Source of the DNA: Limnoglobus sp.
Lineage (GTDB): Bacteria > Planctomycetota > Planctomycetia > Gemmatales > Gemmataceae
DNA: 6,448 nucleotides
NCBI GenBank assembly: GCA_025353985.1
Contig: JANXNT010001071.1
Span: 1-6,448, forward strand
Reading direction: 5' to 3'
The first letter of the stretch is position 1. Each line of letters opens with the position of its first letter. The notes under the pieces are model-generated. The model was not told where the DNA came from. It ran no database searches and saw only the letters and a program-made list of their open reading frames with translations. A program made the translations under genes and the position numbers. Shown here piece by piece: positions 4,475 through 6,448 of this stretch.

Positions 4475-6448
4475 GTGACAGACGAAGCTCTTCCGTTCAG
4501 TTCGAACTTGCACGATCCGGCTACGGGTTTGGCCGAACTTCAGACATCGCTCGTACTTAACGCGAAAGAGTCCTGGCGACTCGACACTGAGCCAGAAGAC
4601 GAAAATCCCTTTTTCGGTCACTCGGATCCTATGCCGGAGTTGGGGCATTTCGATGTGCTGGAGACAATCGGTCGCGGTGGATTCGGCGTCGTTGTGAAAG
4701 CATTCGACCAGAAGCTTCAGCGTATCGTTGCCATCAAAATGATGTCCGCACAGATGGCGGTTAACTCGCCGGCACGGAAGCGATTCGTACGTGAAGCCCG
4801 TGCGGGTGCGGCCGTCCGCAGCGAACACGTCGTTCGCATTTACGCCGTCGAAGAGAAGCCGGTGCCGTATCTGGTGATGGAGTACGTTCCCGGCCTGTCG
4901 CTGCAACAGCACCTCAACCGGACGGGGCCGCTCGATGTGGCTGAAGTATTGCGGATTGGCGCACAAATCGCGCGGGGTTTGGCCGCCGCACACGCAACGG
5001 GGCTGGTCCACCGCGACATCAAGCCGGCCAACGTGCTGCTGGAAGACGGCGTGAACACAACGGTGAAACTCACCGATTTCGGGTTGGCCCGCGCCGCCGA
5101 CGATGCTAGCTTAAGCCAAAGTGGCATGGTCGTTGGCACGCCGATGTTCATGGCCCCCGAGCAAGCCCGCGGCGATGCGTTCGACCATCGCTCGGACTTA
5201 TACAGCCTCGGTAGTGTACTGTACGTGATGGTCAGCGGGCGACCGCCGTTCCGTGCATCGTGCGTGCTATCCGTACTCAAGCGCGTCGTCGAGGAAGACC
5301 CGAGGCCGATTCAGGAGATCATTCCGGAAACGCCTCAATGGCTATGTGACATCATCTCGAAACTGCACGAGAAGAAGCCCGAACTGCGGTTCAGTTCCGC
5401 CGAAGAAGTCGCCGTTGTTTTAGAAAAATGCCTGAAGGATTTGCAGCAGGGCATTGCCGTTGAGCCTCCCGTGCCGCATATACGGGCACGGTCGAAGAAG
5501 TGGTCTGCATTTGCCACAATTGGGCTCGTAGCGATTGCCGCGATTGTTGCGTTGCTATTTGCAATTCCGCCCGCCAACCCGACGACGCCAGCCATCGCGC
5601 CCGTCACGCTACCGAACGAAGTTGTTGAGAAGCCAGTTGAGAAAGTGGCCAACACCTTCACAAATGCGCTCGGCATCGAGTTCGTTCGCGTTCCGGCGGG
5701 GAAGTCGAAACTTTGTGGGGACAAGGGCGTTGTGGGCAAACGTGAGGTGACAATTCCCTACGACTTCTTCATTGGCAAATACGAATTGACTCGCGAAGAG
5801 TGGGAGAAGGTCATCGGGCCGGGAACGGATCCGAGCCACTTCTCGCGAACGAATGCGGGCAGCAGTGAAGTTGCAAACGTTTCCGACGCCGATCTCAAAA
5901 GGTATCCCGTCGAGCGCGTATCGTGGAATGACTGCCAAGAGTATCTGCGGCAATTGAACCGGAAAGCGCAAGAGAGCGATTGGGTGTACCGGTTGCCGAC
6001 ATACACCGAATGGGAATACGCCTGCCGCAACGGCCCCGGACAGTCGGACGCAGATCTCGGTTGCAATTATTATGCAGGCGAGCCTTCGATGACATGGACT
6101 CCAGAGATGGGGAATCTCAAAGAGAACGGTTTGCGCTCGCCATCGCGTGTGGGAAGCTACACGCCGAACCGTTTGGGAATCTACGACATGCACGGAAATG
6201 TCTACGAGCACCTCGACGACATTTATAATGACGGAAGACTGATAGCCGGTGGGCATTACGGTTGTACTTCATCGGATTGGAAAATACGAGAGTGTCGCGC
6301 AACCGCTTACCTCGAATTCCGGCACAATGCCGGCGGGCTGCGACTGATACGGGTTCCCGTTGGCGACGCGATGAACACGCCGCGACAACATCTGGAATCG
6401 TTCGTTGCCGAACTGATCCGACACAATCCCGGCTTTCACGGCAAAGTC
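4475..6448 (+). CDS. Transmembrane Ser/Thr protein kinase with FGE-sulfatase domain, 3' end missing
   Basis: Open for 658 codons from GTG 4475 to the edge; GAGG (4464-4467) lies 7 nt upstream. The ATG at 4447 is out of frame. After a 52-residue leader comes a Hanks-type kinase (about 57-322) with all key residues: glycine loop GRGGFG from 66, ATP-binding K88 in VAIK, E107, HRDIKPAN at 179-186, DFG at 201-203, APE at 227-229 and D241. It should be active, phosphorylating Ser/Thr in the cytoplasm. One membrane helix (about 345-364) leads to an outer FGE-sulfatase domain (about 393-627) with TNALGIEFVRVPAG, PVERVSWNDC, RLPTYTEWEYACR (506-518), MHGNVYE (572-578) and AGGLRLIRVP. This domain is probably a sensor or binding module and not a formylglycine synthase, since the catalytic Cys pair is not conserved (C597 and C607 are ten residues apart; active enzymes have five). 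The tail (FVAELIRHNPGFHGKV) suggests another domain beyond the edge. It has its own ribosome site, 99 nt after the ankyrin gene. Confidence 0.92.
   Translation, partial: MTDEALPFSSNLHDPATGLAELQTSLVLNAKESWRLDTEPEDENPFFGHSDPMPELGHFDVLETIGRGGFGVVVKAFDQKLQRIVAIKMMSAQMAVNSPARKRFVREARAGAAVRSEHVVRIYAVEEKPVPYLVMEYVPGLSLQQHLNRTGPLDVAEVLRIGAQIARGLAAAHATGLVHRDIKPANVLLEDGVNTTVKLTDFGLARAADDASLSQSGMVVGTPMFMAPEQARGDAFDHRSDLYSLGSVLYVMVSGRPPFRASCVLSVLKRVVEEDPRPIQEIIPETPQWLCDIISKLHEKKPELRFSSAEEVAVVLEKCLKDLQQGIAVEPPVPHIRARSKKWSAFATIGLVAIAAIVALLFAIPPANPTTPAIAPVTLPNEVVEKPVEKVANTFTNALGIEFVRVPAGKSKLCGDKGVVGKREVTIPYDFFIGKYELTREEWEKVIGPGTDPSHFSRTNAGSSEVANVSDADLKRYPVERVSWNDCQEYLRQLNRKAQESDWVYRLPTYTEWEYACRNGPGQSDADLGCNYYAGEPSMTWTPEMGNLKENGLRSPSRVGSYTPNRLGIYDMHGNVYEHLDDIYNDGRLIAGGHYGCTSSDWKIRECRATAYLEFRHNAGGLRLIRVPVGDAMNTPRQHLESFVAELIRHNPGFHGKV

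Noticed and set aside
4445..5280. Minus-strand open frames opposite the kinase
   Set aside because: Every kinase motif is intact on the plus strand in one frame; the opposite frames are shadows.

Overview
The window looks like chromosomal DNA of a planctomycete, probably from the Gemmata group (order Gemmatales). The reasons are a Hanks-type kinase fused through one membrane helix to an FGE-sulfatase domain, membrane-anchored TPR proteins, frequent GTG starts, and loosely packed genes with AG-rich ribosome binding sites. The genus cannot be told from the sequence alone.

Layout, left to right. (1) Positions 1-159, minus strand: the first 53 codons of a membrane-anchored, probably TPR protein that leaves the window on the left. 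(2) 248-1522, plus strand: a complete membrane-anchored TPR protein. The two genes are divergent, separated by 88 nt, and their N-termini resemble each other, so they look like diverged copies. (3) 1659-3203, plus: a complete small-subunit haem catalase with an N-terminal signal peptide, closed by a hairpin right after the stop. (4) 3204-3814: about 610 nt without a gene. Most of it is a mirror-symmetric, hairpin-rich element (3226-3759) bounded by a 17-nt perfect inverted repeat. Modules A-B-C on the left return as C'-B'-A'-A'' on the right around a small central palindrome. (5) 3815-4375, plus: a small ankyrin-repeat protein with a hydrophobic N-terminus. (6) 4475 to the right edge, plus: a Ser/Thr protein kinase, one membrane helix and an FGE-sulfatase domain, still open at the edge.

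How the genes relate. The main functional unit is the exported catalase followed by an ankyrin protein. This is the same partnership known for katB-ankB of Pseudomonas aeruginosa and for katA with an ankyrin gene in Campylobacter, where the ankyrin protein is needed for full catalase activity. Here the two genes are separated by the inverted-repeat element, which is the most unusual structure in the window and resembles a MITE or a large REP/BIME-type array. The TPR pair and the kinase show no clear functional link to the catalase unit.
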